A stretch of 64,000 nucleotides of DNA. Source: Ditylenchus dipsaci. Its lineage: Eukaryota; Nematoda; Chromadorea; Rhabditida; Anguinidae. Position numbers and translations under genes: made by a program. The notes under the pieces were generated by a model. That model was not told where the DNA came from and ran no database searches. It saw nothing but the letters and a program-made list of their open reading frames with translations. The stretch lies in NCBI GenBank assembly GCA_004194705.1, contig SADC01001303.1:442501-506500 (forward strand), in the 5' to 3' direction. Positions 32,401-43,699 of this stretch are shown in pieces (the stretch's first letter is position 1; each line of letters opens with the position of its first letter).

Positions 32401-35400
32401 GGCTTAGGCTTAGGCTTAGGCTTAGGCTTAGGCTTAGGCTTAGGCTTAGGCTTAGGCTTAGGCTTAGGCTTAGGCTTAGGCTTAGGCTTAGGCTTAGGCT
32501 TAGGCTTAGGCTTAGGCTTAGGCTTAGGCTTAGGCTTAGGCTTAGGCTTAGGCTTAGGCTTAGGCTTAGGCTTAGGCTTAGGCTTAGGCTTAGGCTTAGG
32601 CTTAGGCTTAGGCTTAGGCTTAGGCTTAGGCTTAGGCTTAGGCTTAGGCTTAGGCTTAGGCTTAGGCTTAGGCTTAGGCTTAGGCTTAGGCTTAGGCTTA
32701 GGCTTAGGCTTAGGCTTAGGCTTAGGCTTAGGCTTAGGCTTAGGCTTAGGCTTAGGCTTAGGCTTAGGCTTAGGCTTAGGCTTAGGCTTAGGCTTAGGCT
32801 TAGGCTTAGGCTTAGGCTTAGGCTTAGGCTTAGGCTTAGGCTTAGGCTTAGGCTTAGGCTTAGGCTTAGGCTTAGGCTTAGGCTTAGGCTTAGGCTTAGG
32901 CTTAGGCTTAGGCTTAGGCTTAGGCTTAGGCTTAGGCTTAGGCTTAGGCTTAGGCTTAGGCTTAGGCTTAGGCTTAGGCTTAGGCTTAGGCTTAGGCTTA
33001 GGCTTAGGCTTAGGCTTAGGCTTAGGCTTAGGCTTAGGCTTAGGCTTAGGCTTAGGCTTAGGCTTAGGCTTAGGCTTAGGCTTAGGCTTAGGCTTAGGCT
33101 TAGGCTTAGGCTTAGGCTTAGGCTTAGGCTTAGGCTTAGGCTTAGGCTTAGGCTTAGGCTTAGGCTTAGGCTTAGGCTTAGGCTTAGGCTTAGGCTTAGG
33201 CTTAGGCTTAGGCTTAGGCTTAGGCTTAGGCTTAGGCTTAGGCTTAGGCTTAGGCTTAGGCTTAGGCTTAGGCTTAGGCTTAGGCTTAGGCTTAGGCTTA
33301 GGCTTAGGCTTAGGCTTAGGCTTAGGCTTAGGCTTAGGCTTAGGCTTAGGCTTAGGCTTAGGCTTAGGCTTAGGCTTAGGCTTAGGCTTAGGCTTAGGCT
33401 TAGGCTTAGGCTTAGGCTTAGGCTTAGGCTTAGGCTTAGGCTTAGGCTTAGGCTTAGGCTTAGGCTTAGGCTTAGGCTTAGGCTTAGGCTTAGGCTTAGG
33501 CTTAGGCTTAGGCTTAGGCTTAGGCTTAGGCTTAGGCTTAGGCTTAGGCTTAGGCTTAGGCTTAGGCTTAGGCTTAGGCTTAGGCTTAGGCTTAGGCTTA
33601 GGCTTAGGCTTAGGCTTAGGCTTAGGCTTAGGCTTAGGCTTAGGCTTAGGCTTAGGCTTAGGCTTAGGCTTAGGCTTAGGCTTAGGCTTAGGCTTAGGCT
33701 TAGGCTTAGGCTTAGGCTTAGGCTTAGCTTAGGCTTAGGCTTAGGCTTAGGCTTAGGCTTAGGCTTAGGCTTAGGCTTAGGCTTAGGCTTAGGCTTAGGC
33801 TTAGGCTTAGGCTTAGGCTTAGGCTTAGGCTTAGGCTTAGGCTTAGGCTTAGGCTTAGGCTTAGGCTTAGGCTTAGGCTTAGGCTTAGGCTTAGGCTTAG
33901 GCTTAGGCTTAGGCTTAGGCTTAGGCTTAGGCTTAGGCTTAGGCTTAGGCTTAGGCTTAGGCTTAGGCTTAGGCTTAGGCTTAGGCTTAGGCTTAGGCTT
34001 AGGCTTAGGCTTAGGCTTAGGCTTAGGCTTAGGCTTAGGCTTAGGCTTAGGCTTAGGCTTAGGCTTAGGCTTAGGCTTAGGCTTAGGCTTAGGCTTAGGC
34101 TTAGGCTTAGGCTTAGGCTTAGGCTTAGGCTTAGGCTTAGGCTTAGGCTTAGGCTTAGGCTTAGGCTTAGGCTTAGGCTTAGGCTTAGGCTTAGGCTTAG
34201 GCTTAGGCTTAGGCTTAGGCTTAGGCTTAGGCTTAGGCTTAGGCTTAGGCTTAGGCTTAGGCTTAGGCTTAGGCTTAGGCTTAGGCTTAGGCTTAGGCTT
34301 AGGCTTAGGCTTAGGCTTAGGCTTAGGCTTAGGCTTAGGCTTAGGCTTAGGCTTAGGCTTAGGCTTAGGCTTAGGCTTAGGCTTAGCTTAGGCTTAGGCT
34401 TAGGCTTAGGCTTAGGCTTAGGCTTAGGCTTAGGCTTAGGCTTAGGCTTAGGCTTAGGCTTAGGCTTAGGCTTAGGCTTAGGCTTAGGCTTAGGCTTAGG
34501 CTTAGGCTTAGGCTTAGGCTTAGGCTTAGGCTTAGGCTTAGGCTTAGGCTTAGGCTTAGGCTTAGGCTTAGGCTTAGGCTTAGGCTTAGGCTTAGGCTTA
34601 GGCTTAGGCTTAGGCTTAGGCTTAGGCTTAGGCTTAGGCTTAGGCTTAGGCTTAGGCTTAGGCTTAGGCTTAGGCTTAGGCTTAGGCTTAGGCTTAGGCT
34701 TTAGGCTTAGGCTTAGGCTTAGGCTTAGGCTTAGGCTTAGGCTTAGGCTTAGGCTTAGGCTTAGGCTTAGGCTTAGGCTTAGGCTTAGGCTTAGGCTTAG
34801 GCTTAGGCTTAGGCTTAGGCTTAGGCTTAGGCTTAGGCTTTAGGCTTAGGCTTAGGCTTAGCTTAGGCTTAGGCTTAGGCTTAGGCTTAGGCTTAGGCTT
34901 AGGCTTAGGCTTAGGCTTAGGCTTAGGCTTAGGCTTAGGCTTAGGCTTAGGCTTAGGCTTAGGCTTAGGCTTAGGCTTAGGCTTAGGCTTAGGCTTAGGC
35001 TTAGGCTTAGGCTTAGGCTTAGGCTTAGGCTTAGGCTTAGGCTTAGGCTTAGGCTTAGGCTTAGGCTTAGGCTTAGGCTTAGGCTTAGGCTTAGGCTTAG
35101 GCTTAGGCTTAGGCTTAGGCTTAGCTTAGGCTTAGGCTTAGGCTTAGCTTAGGCTTAGGCTTAGGCTTAGGCTTAGGCTTAGGCTTAGGCTTAGGCTTAG
35201 GCTTAGGCTTAGGCTTAGGCTTAGGCTTAGGCTTAGGCTTAGGCTTAGGCTTAGGCTTAGGCTTAGGCTTAGGCTTAGGCTTAGGCTTAGGCTTAGGCTT
35301 AGGCTTAGGCTTAGGCTTAGGCTTAGGCTTAGGCTTAGGCTTAGGCTTAGGCTTAGGCTTAGGCTTAGGCTTAGGCTTAGGCTTAGGCTTAGGCTTAGGC

Positions 35401-37824
35401 TTAGGCTTAGGCTTAGGCTTAGGCTTAGGCTTAGGCTTAGGCTTAGGCTTAGGCTTAGCTTAGGCTTAGGCTTAGGCTTAGGCTTAGGCTTAGGCTTAGG
35501 CTTAGGCTTAGGCTTAGGCTTAGGCTTAGGCTTAGGCTTAGGCTTAGGCTTAGGCTTAGGCTTAGGCTTAGGCTTAGGCTTAGGCTTAGGCTTAGGCTTA
35601 GGCTTAGGCTTAGGCTTAGGCTTAGGCTTAGGCTTAGGCTTAGGCTTAGGCTTAGGCTTAGGCTTAGGCTTAGGCTTAGGCTTAGGCTTAGGCTTAGGCT
35701 TAGGCTTAGGCTTAGGCTTAGGCTTAGGCTTAGGCTTAGGCTTAGGCTTAGGCTTAGGCTTAGGCTTAGGCTTAGGCTTAGGCTTAGGCTTAGGCTTAGG
35801 CTTAGGCTTAGGCTTAGGCTTAGGCTTAGGCTTAGGCTTAGGCTTAGGCTTAGGCTTAGGCTTAGGCTTAGGCTTAGGCTTAGGCTTAGGCTTAGGCTTA
35901 GGCTTAGGCTTAGGCTTAGGCTTAGGCTTAGGCTTAGGCTTAGGCTTAGGCTTAGGCTTAGGCTTAGGCTTAGGCTTAGGCTTAGGCTTAGGCTTAGGCT
36001 TAGGCTTAGGCTTAGGCTTAGGCTTAGGCTTAGGCTTAGGCTTAGGCTTAGGCTTAGGCTTAGGCTTAGGCTTAGGCTTAGGCTTAGGCTTAGGCTTAGG
36101 CTTAGGCTTAGGCTTAGGCTTAGGCTTAGGCTTAGGCTTAGGCTTAGGCTTAGGCTTAGGCTTAGGCTTAGGCTTAGGCTTAGGCTTAGGCTTAGGCTTA
36201 GGCTTAGGCTTAGGCTTAGGCTTAGGCTTAGGCTTAGGCTTAGGCTTAGGCTTAGGCTTAGGCTTAGCTTAGGCTTAGGCTTAGGCTTAGGCTTAGGCTT
36301 AGGCTTAGGCTTAGGCTTAGGCTTAGGCTTAGGCTTAGGCTTAGGCTTAGGCTTAGGCTTAGGCTTAGGCTTAGGCTTAGGCTTAGGCTTAGGCTTAGGC
36401 TTAGGCTTAGGCTTAGGCTTAGCTTAGGCTTAGGCTTAGGCTTAGGCTTAGGCTTAGGCTTAGGCTTAGGCTTAGGCTTTTAGGCTTAGGCTTAGGCTTA
36501 GGCTTAGGCTTAGGCTTAGGCTTAGGCTTAGGCTTAGGCTTAGGCTTAGGCTTAGGCTTAGCTTAGGCTTAGGCTTAGGCTTAGGCTTAGGCTTAGGCTT
36601 AGGCTTAGGCTTAGGCTTAGGCTTAGGCTTAGGCTTAGGCTTAGGCTTAGGCTTAGGCTTAGGCTTAGGCTTAGGCTTAGGCTTAGGCTTAGGCTTAGGC
36701 TTAGGCTTAGGCTTAGGCTTAGGCTTAGGCTTAGGCTTAGGCTTAGGCTTAGGCTTAGGCTTAGGCTTAGGCTTAGGCTTAGGCTTAGGCTTAGGCTTAG
36801 GCTTAGGCTTAGGCTTAGGCTTAGCTTAGGCTTAGGCTTAGGCTTAGGCTTAGGCTTAGGCTTAGGCTTAGGCTTAGGCTTAGGCTTAGGCTTAGGCTTT
36901 AGGCTTAGGCTTAGGCTTAGGCTTAGGCTTAGGCTTAGGTAGGCTTAGGCTTAGGCTTAGGCTTTAGCTTAGGCTTAGGCTTAGGCTTAGGCTTTAGGCT
37001 TAGGCTTAGGCTTAGGCTTAGGCTTAGGCTTAGGCTTAGGCTTAGGCTTAGGCTTAGGCTTAGCTTAGGCTTAGGCTTAGCTTAGGCTTAGGCTTAGGCT
37101 TAGGCTTAGGCTTAGGCTTAGGCTTAGGCTTAGGCTTAGGCTTAGGCTTAGGCTTAGGCTTAGGCTTAGGCTTTAGGCTTAGGCTTAGGCTTAGGCTTAG
37201 CTTAGGCTTAGGCTTAGGCTTAGGCTTAGCTTAGGCTTAGGCTTAGGCTTAGCTTAGGCTTAGGCTTAGGCTTAGGCTTAGGCTTAGCTTAGGCTTAGGC
37301 TTGCTTAGGCTTAGGCTTAGGCTTAGGCTTAGGCTTAGGCTTAGGCTTAGGCTTAGGCTTAGGCTTTTAGGCTTAGGCTTAGGCTTAGGCTTTTAGGCTT
37401 AGGCTTAGGCTTAGGCTTAGGCTTAGGCTTTAGGCTTAGGCTTAGGCTTAGGCTTAGGCTTTAGGCTTTTAGGCTTAGGCTTAGGCTTAGGCTTAGGCTT
37501 AGGCTTAGGCTTAGGCTTAGCTTAGGCTTAGGCTTAGGCTTAGGCTTAGGCTTAGGCTTAGGCTTAGGCTTAGGCTAGGCTTAGGCTTAGGCTTAGGCTT
37601 AGGCTTAGGCTTAGGCTTAGGCTTAGGCTTAGGCTTAGGCTTAGGCTTAGGCTTAGGCTTAGGCTTAGGCTTAGGCTTTAGGCTTAGGCTTAGGCTTAGG
37701 CTTAGGCTTAGGCTTAGGCTTAGGCTTAGGCTTAGGCTTAGGCTTAGCTTAGGCTTAGGCTTAGGCTTAGGCTTAGGCTTAGGCTTAGGCTTAGGCTTAG
37801 GCTTAGGCTTAGGCTTAGGCTTAG
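17477..37824 (+). repeat. Telomeric TTAGGC array, 20.3 kb
   Basis: About 3,390 hexamers lie head to tail in one orientation. The G-rich strand reads rightward, the polarity of a right-hand chromosome end. No orientation switch or foreign insertion was found. Irregularities are nearly all one-base length changes (TTAGC, TAGGC, TTTAGGC, TTGGC). They are sparse before 28.5 kb, clustered at 28.5-30.4 kb, absent by eye from about 30,360 to 33,720, and dense after 36.4 kb. TTAGGC is the canonical nematode telomere unit. Confidence 0.97.
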
Positions 37825-37841
37825 NNNNNNNNNNNNNNNNN
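37825..37841. other. Assembly gap (17 Ns)
   Basis: Seventeen undetermined bases directly follow the last TTAG of the array. Sequence to the right has no telomeric repeat at its edge. Confidence 1.
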
Positions 37842-37878
37842 TCCTATTTTTCTTACTTTAAACGGATTTTGCAAAAAA

Positions 37879-37970
37879 AAGTTTGCGATATTGCGATGCG
37901 ATGTTTTTGGTCTTAAATATGCTGCGTGCGATGCGATGTTTGCGATGTCAACATCGCATCGCGCTGACCT
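37879..37970. repeat. Palindromic GCGATGCGATGTT repeat
   Basis: GCGATGCGATGTT occurs twice in direct order (about 37,893 and 37,927) and then inverted as AACATCGCATCGC (37,950-37,962), forming a stem of about 13 bp with a 9-base loop. It may be one end of a TIR element truncated by the gap. Confidence 0.6.
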
Positions 37971-38899
37971 CTACACAGAATGACAGGTCGTGCAATATGT
38001 TCGAAATACAACCCATTTTAGGTTCTAACTCTTTGTAGTTTGCAAAATGATTTTTTATATTAATCACGAATGTTTTTGTGATGGGTTCCACTAAATGATC
38101 TTGAACAATGTCGAATGATTTGGTGAAACACATCACAAATAACAATCGTGATTTATATAGATTTATTTAAGAAGAATCTTTTTGCAACCCACCAAAGAGT
38201 AAGACCAAAATGGGTTGGATTGCAAACTTATTGGACGACCTGGTATCTGAAAAACAATTTCAGTGGTAACTGTGAATAAAACTTAAAAAAAACCAAATCA
38301 GATGGAGTAATGTGACTAATTTTGAATCAATTTACAGTTTTCGAATCTTCAAAAGACACATTGTACAGTTAATTTTTAGTTTGATTTATTTTGCAATAAG
38401 TCAAATTGTTCCGAAAATCGCTGTTACCGGCTGCCATGAGAGCGGTTGCGCCACACAAGAGCCGTCAAAATAAGAAGCGAAAAATCGAAAAATTGTCGAA
38501 TTTGAGATGGATCGTGGGGTGTCCTGACTACTCTGAAAAGTTTGGTCAAAATTTGGTGTGATTTTTGAATGTTTAGTTGACAATTTTTGAATTTGGCACT
38601 TTTTATTTAAAAAAGACATGAAAGAGGTTAATTTCATTTTGTGAAATAAGAATGATTTGTGTCCTGGGAATTTTTGAAATGGGAGTATCAAAATCGATAT
38701 AAATTTAACAAATTTTCTCGGGTTATAGCAAATTGCACTGTTTATGCTCTGCAACCCAATAAGTATTTTCACAAGATAATGTTATAATTACTAAATAAGA
38801 CTGTACAATGGTCCCATGGAAACAAGCACGATTGTTGCTGTCAAGTTTTCTGTGGTTCATCGTCATCGTTTGACGTATTGGCTTATCACATCAACAGTA
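37971..38899. other. Mostly unassigned; contains a diverged interspersed repeat
   Basis: The stretch 38,500-38,720 shares blocks with 44,510-44,750 (for example TTTTTGAAATGGG and TTTGTGTCC), so it is a dispersed repeat. A 123-codon open frame on the minus strand (38,401-38,772) resembles no family and lies inside this repeat. Confidence 0.45.
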
Positions 38900-39220
38900 C
38901 TTTTAAAGGGGCATGCTCGCCGCTGATGGAATATTTTGAAAGGCGGATACCAGGTAAATTCAAACGAGAATTTTTTTCAAAAAATTTAATCGGGTACCCT
39001 GCGGGGAATAAGTAATCAAAAAGACTTCCTTGTTTAATAGCATCGGTGGTCTAGTGGGATAGCGGCAGCGGACAGCAAAAGTTGGTATTCGGTTCGATTC
39101 CCACTGTGGTATAATTTTTCCTCGCCTTTTCCAAAATTTCGTCAAATTCATTCTCGTTTGAATTTCGCTGGTACCCGCCTTTCAAAATATTCCCATCGGA
39201 GACAAGCATGCCCTTTTAAG
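38900..39220 (+). mobile_element. tRNA-bearing TIR element, copy A
   Basis: The element is 321 bases long. Each end reads inward as TTAAA-GGGCATGCT, then a GATGG block, then AATATTTTGAAAGGCGG, then TACCAG and AATTCAAACGAGAAT, an imperfect inverted repeat of about 75 bases. A tRNA-like segment lies in the middle. Copy C (45,700-46,020) has the same length and plan. This combines MITE-like ends with a SINE-like pol III promoter. Confidence 0.8.
39040..39111 (+). ncRNA. tRNA-like segment with A and B boxes
   Basis: It has an A-box-like TGGTCTAGTGGGATAGCGG and a B-box GGTTCGATTCC at the spacing seen in tRNAs. Acceptor pairing is weak and no confident anticodon arm forms, so it is a tRNA-derived pol III promoter rather than a functional tRNA. 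Confidence 0.65.
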
Positions 39221-39442
39221 TAGCGTTGTCGACTTTCGACTTTTAAGTCGAAAGTCGAAAAGTCGAATTTTTATTAAGGTCGATTTTTGGCCTCGGAGCG
39301 AAAATCTGATTTACAACATATACTTAGGATTAAAAGTTGGGTATACATTGTAAAATCAGATTTACACTCCGATAAAAAAACTGCCTTGAAAAAATTTCGA
39401 CCTTTCGACTTTCGACTTGTAAATCCAAAGTCGACAACCCTA
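39221..39442. mobile_element. TIR MITE, GTTGTCGACTTT family
   Basis: The ends TAG-CGTTGTCGACTTT and AAAGTCGACAACCCTA are inverted for about 55-60 bases, including CGAAAGTCGAAA and TCGAATTTTT blocks, with TA at both borders. It abuts copy A of the tRNA-bearing element with no base between. Confidence 0.75.
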
Positions 39443-39544
39443 CTTCTAAGTATCTACTTTTTTCTCGCTTTTCTATTCAGAAAACAGTCTCGCTTTTAGG
39501 GCTTTCTGTTGTCGATCACTGCAATGAAGAAGCGGGCACTACAG

Positions 39545-39868
39545 TAAGGGTGGTTACATTATGAGTATACTTGGACACACAAACAAAAGAGCGGCGAACT
39601 GCCAGAGAAACAACGGCAGCGACGGAAAAGCAGCGGCATCTGCGGCGGGAGGCCAAATCAGCGGCATCGTCAGGGAAAAAAATTACACCGGTGGCGGCAG
39701 CGGCGGGTCAAAAATAAGCAGCGGCGGCGGCGGGGTGTGAAAAATCTCATACTTTATTTTAAAAAATTTAACTCTGTTCATTACTGAGTTATTGTGAATT
39801 TGAGTCATCGAAAATTTTATAGCAGTACACTTGGGAATTGTTGGACAAACTGTAGCCACTACCAAGGT
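39545..39868. repeat. CGG-rich low-complexity region, possible degenerate element
   Basis: From 39,590 to 39,735 GGC/CGG triplets are frequent (GGCGGCAGCGGCGGG, GGCGGCGGCGGGG) in otherwise AT-rich DNA. GGGTGGTTACA at the left and TGTAGCCACTACC at the right are a weak inverted pair that might mark element ends. Confidence 0.5.
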
Positions 39869-39983
39869 TTATGTATGAAATACATTATTACGGAAAAATT
39901 TAAATTTTATTCAACCGTAAAAAGTGCTGAATTATTTTGAGGTCGAGAGCTTAACAGAACTGTTTTAGAAGTTTGTAACGTCG

Positions 39984-40438
39984 TTAGAAGCTTGAGCACA
40001 GCTCGGAAATGGTACATTCAGGATGTATTGGTATCCAGGTGTATTGAACTGTAATCGCCCAAGTGGACGGTGATTGACGTTGACATGCCAGGGTTCCTCG
40101 TGGCGGTTTTAATCCATGGACTGATGTGTCTTCTCTGCTGACCATTATTAAAGCGATTAACCGGTCACCTCCAGTAAGGCCAATCACCACCTCAATCCAT
40201 TCTTTGGTGCTGTAAAGTCTCCCGATGATTTTGCTGTTTTTCCGGGTGGGGTTTCCGATCTTGTACTTTTAAATACTTCCACGCTGCAGTTTCTCCTAGA
40301 AGTGCTGATACAAAAGTGACCCATAGCAAGAGGAATACTTCGCCAATCCAGGGGGCGGCTCTGGGTTCTGCATAAGCTACAGGTAGCTGAGACAGCATCA
40401 TAACAGCTACTATAAATAAGCCGTAGGTATTTGTGCAA
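39984..40438 (-). pseudogene. Unrecognised coding remnant, two frames
   Basis: On the minus strand an open frame starting at 40,401 encodes a hydrophobic segment (EVFLLLWVTFVSALLGET) followed by a basic tail. After a frame change at about 40,195-40,205 a second frame runs to TAA near 39,984 (including EVVIGLTGGDRLIALIMV). GC content is higher than in the flanks and stops are rare, so this may be old coding sequence of a gene or mobile element. I do not recognise the family, and the frame change here is not the single-base-loss type seen elsewhere. Confidence 0.35.
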
Positions 40439-40656
40439 TTATTAAAAATCAGCTAAAATGCAAATTTGATAAGGTTCAAAAGCATCTTGATACTAATTTT
40501 GATTTATAACTGAACGCTTTGAACTGAACGCTTTAAAATATTTGTGCATAAGAAACATAACAGAAAAATTCAAAATCAGTCATGTCAATATTTACTTTCT
40601 ATGTCGCCATGACTTTTAGAGAGTCTTTTGAAGAAATTTAGAAAATCTGTGTTTGG

Positions 40657-40850
40657 TGTAATAGACGGGCCGTGAAACACCCCAAATAAACAACACCAAA
40701 ACGAGACCCTCAAAGTCTAGGGGTGGGTTTATTAGAGGGGGTGGTCTAATTAGAGGTAATAAGGTAGGTGAAAAATGAAAAAAACTTGGTTTAGAGAAAA
40801 ATATCCTTTGGAGGGAGGGGTTATTTGGGCGGTACTGTTCGACGGGCACG
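40657..40850. mobile_element. Possible degraded MITE related to the TACCGTATTT family
   Basis: ACCCTCAAAGTCTAGGGGTG with TTATTAGAGGGGGTGG resembles the interior end of the MITE at 56,455-56,690 (ACCCTCAAAGTCGAGGGG, CTTATTA). A GGAGGGAGGGGTTATTTGGG patch follows at about 40,810. Ends are unclear. Confidence 0.35.
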
Positions 40851-40912
40851 TCAAATTTGAAATAATGTGTTGTCGGCATTGTGATTTTGGACCTACTTTT
40901 TGAAGACTTCAC

Positions 40913-41475
40913 TTTTAAAAAATACCACTCATTTTTTGCTCAATTTAGCTAGCTGACACATGTAAGAAACTTATGGTTGTTCGTAAGCCCTTAGCTTACT
41001 ATTGAAGACATTATTTTCAATCGTAAAAAGTTTTTGTTAATTTTAGTTGTGAAAAAAATTGACAGAATAATACAATTTTGGCAAGTGCTTTTTAAAATCG
41101 AACGCAAATGCTGAACTCAAGGTTTAACTCAAGCTCAAACAAGTTTGAGTATAACGAAACTTAAACTTTTTTTCGAGTTCAACCTCGAGTTCAGTGTTTA
41201 GCGTTTGAGCTTGACCTTTCCCTTCACTGTTGTCGTTTTTCGATAGCTTCAGAAGTTAAAGCAGAGCATGTAACTAAAATTTTGAAAAAAGGGACACTAG
41301 GCCAAAAAAGTACAATTTGTCATTATTCGTCAAAAGTGTCATCTTATCCAGTGCTTATTGATTGTTAAGCACAAAAAAAGTTTTTTATTAAAAACTTCAA
41401 AAATAAAAAAGAAAGAGAGTCAAAAAAAATTACAAATCTTTTTAAAAAGTACAGTTAAGTTACCTGTGTTAAAAA
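40913..41475. other. Unassigned sequence with CTTGAGTTC hairpins
   Basis: At 41,110-41,215 several TTTGAG, CAAGCTCAAAC and GAGTTCA motifs occur in both orientations and resemble the flanks of the foldback element at 59.9 kb. No gene was recognised. Confidence 0.4.
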
Positions 41476-41934
41476 GAGGGGTGAAAGCTGTTAGGGAGAT
41501 AGTCTCGACATGGAAGGATTATTCCAAGTTTTGTGTTTTTTAAATATGGGTTTGGAGCCATATTTTGTTGAGAACTCGGCGTTGTGCTTCCAGACAATCT
41601 TGTGCAAAATTAATAGTTGGCTTTGAATCATCAATATCAGAATTCAAAAATTTCTTCAAAAAATGCCTCAACAATTGAAATTTAACAAGAGACTAATAAA
41701 CCTTTTCTTGATGGCTTTTCCCCTTTCTCTTTCCGTTTTAGGGCATTTTTCGAAAGGATTCCGAAATTCTGATATTGATGATGCTGATATAACTTTTAAT
41801 TCTGCGCAAGTTCGTCCGAGATCGCAAGACTAGTTGTAGACAAAATATGGCTCTAAAACCGCATTTAAACAACACAAAACTTGGATGAATCATTTTGTGT
41901 CGAGACTATCTCCTTCACAGCTTCCACCCCTCCT
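41476..41934. mobile_element. Foldback element, GAGATAGTCTCGAC family
   Basis: This is an imperfect palindrome of about 459 bases. The arms share AGATAGTCTCGACA, CCAAGTTTTGTGTT, GAGCCATATTTTGT and CATCAATATCAGAATT, converging at about 41,705. A diverged copy is at 47,690-48,345 and a short fragment at 47,288-47,318. Confidence 0.8.
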
Positions 41935-42710
41935 TTAATGAAGGAAATTAATGTCGGAATAAAAATAGTGCGCCGCGAGCGTTCGAATAGCTAAATTCTC
42001 ATTATGATCAACAAGTATGGTCCTTAAATGGTCTTAGATGCCTGTCTTCTTCGCTGATTCGTCGAGTCAAGCACAAAGGCGCCTACAAACAAACAAGAAC
42101 AAACGAGATCCGATATGGGACAACTTTACCGAAGTCAACAGAGGATGCAACCAGTACCATCAGGTCAATATCGGTACATGATGTCTTAATTGTTGAATGC
42201 CTTGTTTTTTTTTATAACTGTAAGCAAGACATTGCTTTTTGACATTGCAATTATTCTCTAATCCACGAATCACATGAGATTTTATAGACAGATGAAAATT
42301 TTTGCCAACTGGAAAATTAAAAATTAACTTACTATTAGCTTCAGTAATTTCTTTTTCAATTTTGGCTATTTGTATTTTATCTCTTTTTCTTGACCCGCTA
42401 CCAATCTTACAGCAGCCTTTACAGCGATTCCAGCATTCTTGAGTTTATTATTCCCACACATGCTTGAATCAAAAAGCAGACTAGTTAGAAAAATGAGGCA
42501 CAAGATTTTCAAAACTAGTTAAGTCATATAAAGCTTCTGAATTTGTTTTTACAGTTCCAATATTACTTGGGGTAACAAGAATTTCAAATTTTGCTTTCAA
42601 TTAGTCTAAAAACTTCTTTTAGCACTTTTTTCAAGCCGTATATCATTTGAAGTCTAATTTTTTTGAACATATTTTTCGGAAAGTCTCTTAATCGTTACCG
42701 ATAAATATTA
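41935..42710. other. Unassigned sequence
   Basis: No gene, RNA or repeat was recognised. Confidence 0.4.
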
Positions 42711-43247
42711 TAAAAGGGGTTGTACCCGGCAAATTGAAAAAGAATGATTTGAGAAAACATTTCAGTTGAGTACCCTGCCTATAAGAACTAATTAAAAACA
42801 ATTCTTATAATTTGATAGCATTGATGCCCTAGTGGTAAGCGGCGGCTGACTGCGTAAGTCAGTCATCGGATCGATTCCCACTAGCTGTCGCTTTGATTCT
42901 CACTCAAGTTAGACAAGATTGCGTCAAATTTGATTCAAGTTTGAATTTCACTGGCTTAAAAGCCCAATTGGCGGCCTCCTACAAAAAGTATTTTTCTCTT
43001 AGCGTACTATTTTGGGTTCCTTGATTTTTTTAGTTTTTCTTTTTTGCAATACGTAGTGCGCTAACTCAGGATTAGGCTTAAGCCTTAGCCTTAGGTTAAG
43101 CTCAGCCTTAGGCTTGGGCGAAACTGAAGAAAGTTGGCTCAGAGAAAAATACTCTGTGGAGGGGGGGGCGTACACTTGGGATGCTGTCTTTCACTGGTAT
43201 GCGCCTTTGACAATATTTCCATCGGCGACGAGAACTCCCCTTTATTG
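42711..43247 (+). mobile_element. tRNA-bearing TIR element, copy B, interrupted
   Basis: The tRNA-like core is at about 42,820-42,892 (A box GCCCTAGTGGTAAGCGG, B box GGATCGATTCC). The left end is shortened. The right end is split by an insertion at 42,955-43,188 and resumes with CTTTGACAATATTTCCATCG and ends near CTCCCCTTTA. This copy could form a CTGACT/AGTCAG anticodon-like stem. Confidence 0.65.
42955..43188. mobile_element. 234-bp insertion with 9-base duplication, carries telomere-like tract
   Basis: TTTCACTGG lies on both sides (42,946-42,954 and 43,189-43,197), and outside it the tRNA-bearing element is continuous. The insert's ends are only weakly inverted. At 43,066-43,120 it contains TTAGGCTTAAGCC, CCTTAGCCTTAGG and CAGCCTTAGGCTTGGG, which is degenerate telomeric sequence in both orientations. 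A duplication of 8-9 bases fits hAT- or Mutator-like insertion. Confidence 0.6.
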
Positions 43248-43373
43248 AGACTAGAGTTGACGAGTCGGTAAACTATGGATTTGGGACCCTTATTCAACGA
43301 ACTTGTCAAACTTTTGATGGAAATCGACAATTTGAACAGTAAAAATTTTTGGAAAGTCATTTCTCATACCAAA

Positions 43374-43618
43374 ATATTGTGCTCCAATTATAAGCCATGG
43401 CGTATAATTAGAGAGGGCCATTTTCTCATACTTTAAGTGGTCTAAACTCTGTTTTTAATTAAATTTTTGAGCTGCGTAAAAAGTGCATGTTAGATTTTAA
43501 TATCCCTTGCAAGCACTTTCAACAAAGCTCTAAAAGTAAAAAGAACAGAACTTTTAGACCACTCGAAATTAGGATGGCAAATAATTAGAGAGGCTTATAA
43601 TTAGAGCGGATACGGTAT
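43374..43618. mobile_element. MITE with TAATTATAAGCC modular ends
   Basis: The right end on the minus strand is TACCGTATCCGCTCTAATTA then TAAGCCTCTCTAATTATTTG. The left end contains GCTCCAATTATAAGCCATGG and a GTATAATTAGAGAGG module. Terminal modules are repeated, and the TACCGTAT tip links it to the 56,455 MITE. Confidence 0.65.
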
Positions 43619-43699
43619 CTTGAATTTGAATTTGGGCGTAAATCACTTATAGCTATGGCCAAATAATGCCGAATTACGCCGATAGATTAATAAGTTACG

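Noticed and set aside
17477..37824. Head-to-head telomere fusion
   Set aside because: The whole array keeps one orientation; no switch to GCCTAA is present.
38401..38772. 123-codon minus-strand open frame
   Set aside because: It lies within a dispersed repeat (second copy near 44.5 kb), shows no family signature and has no splice or start context.
39683..39865. Proline-rich open frame
   Set aside because: It comes from the CGG-rich low-complexity tract read on the minus strand.
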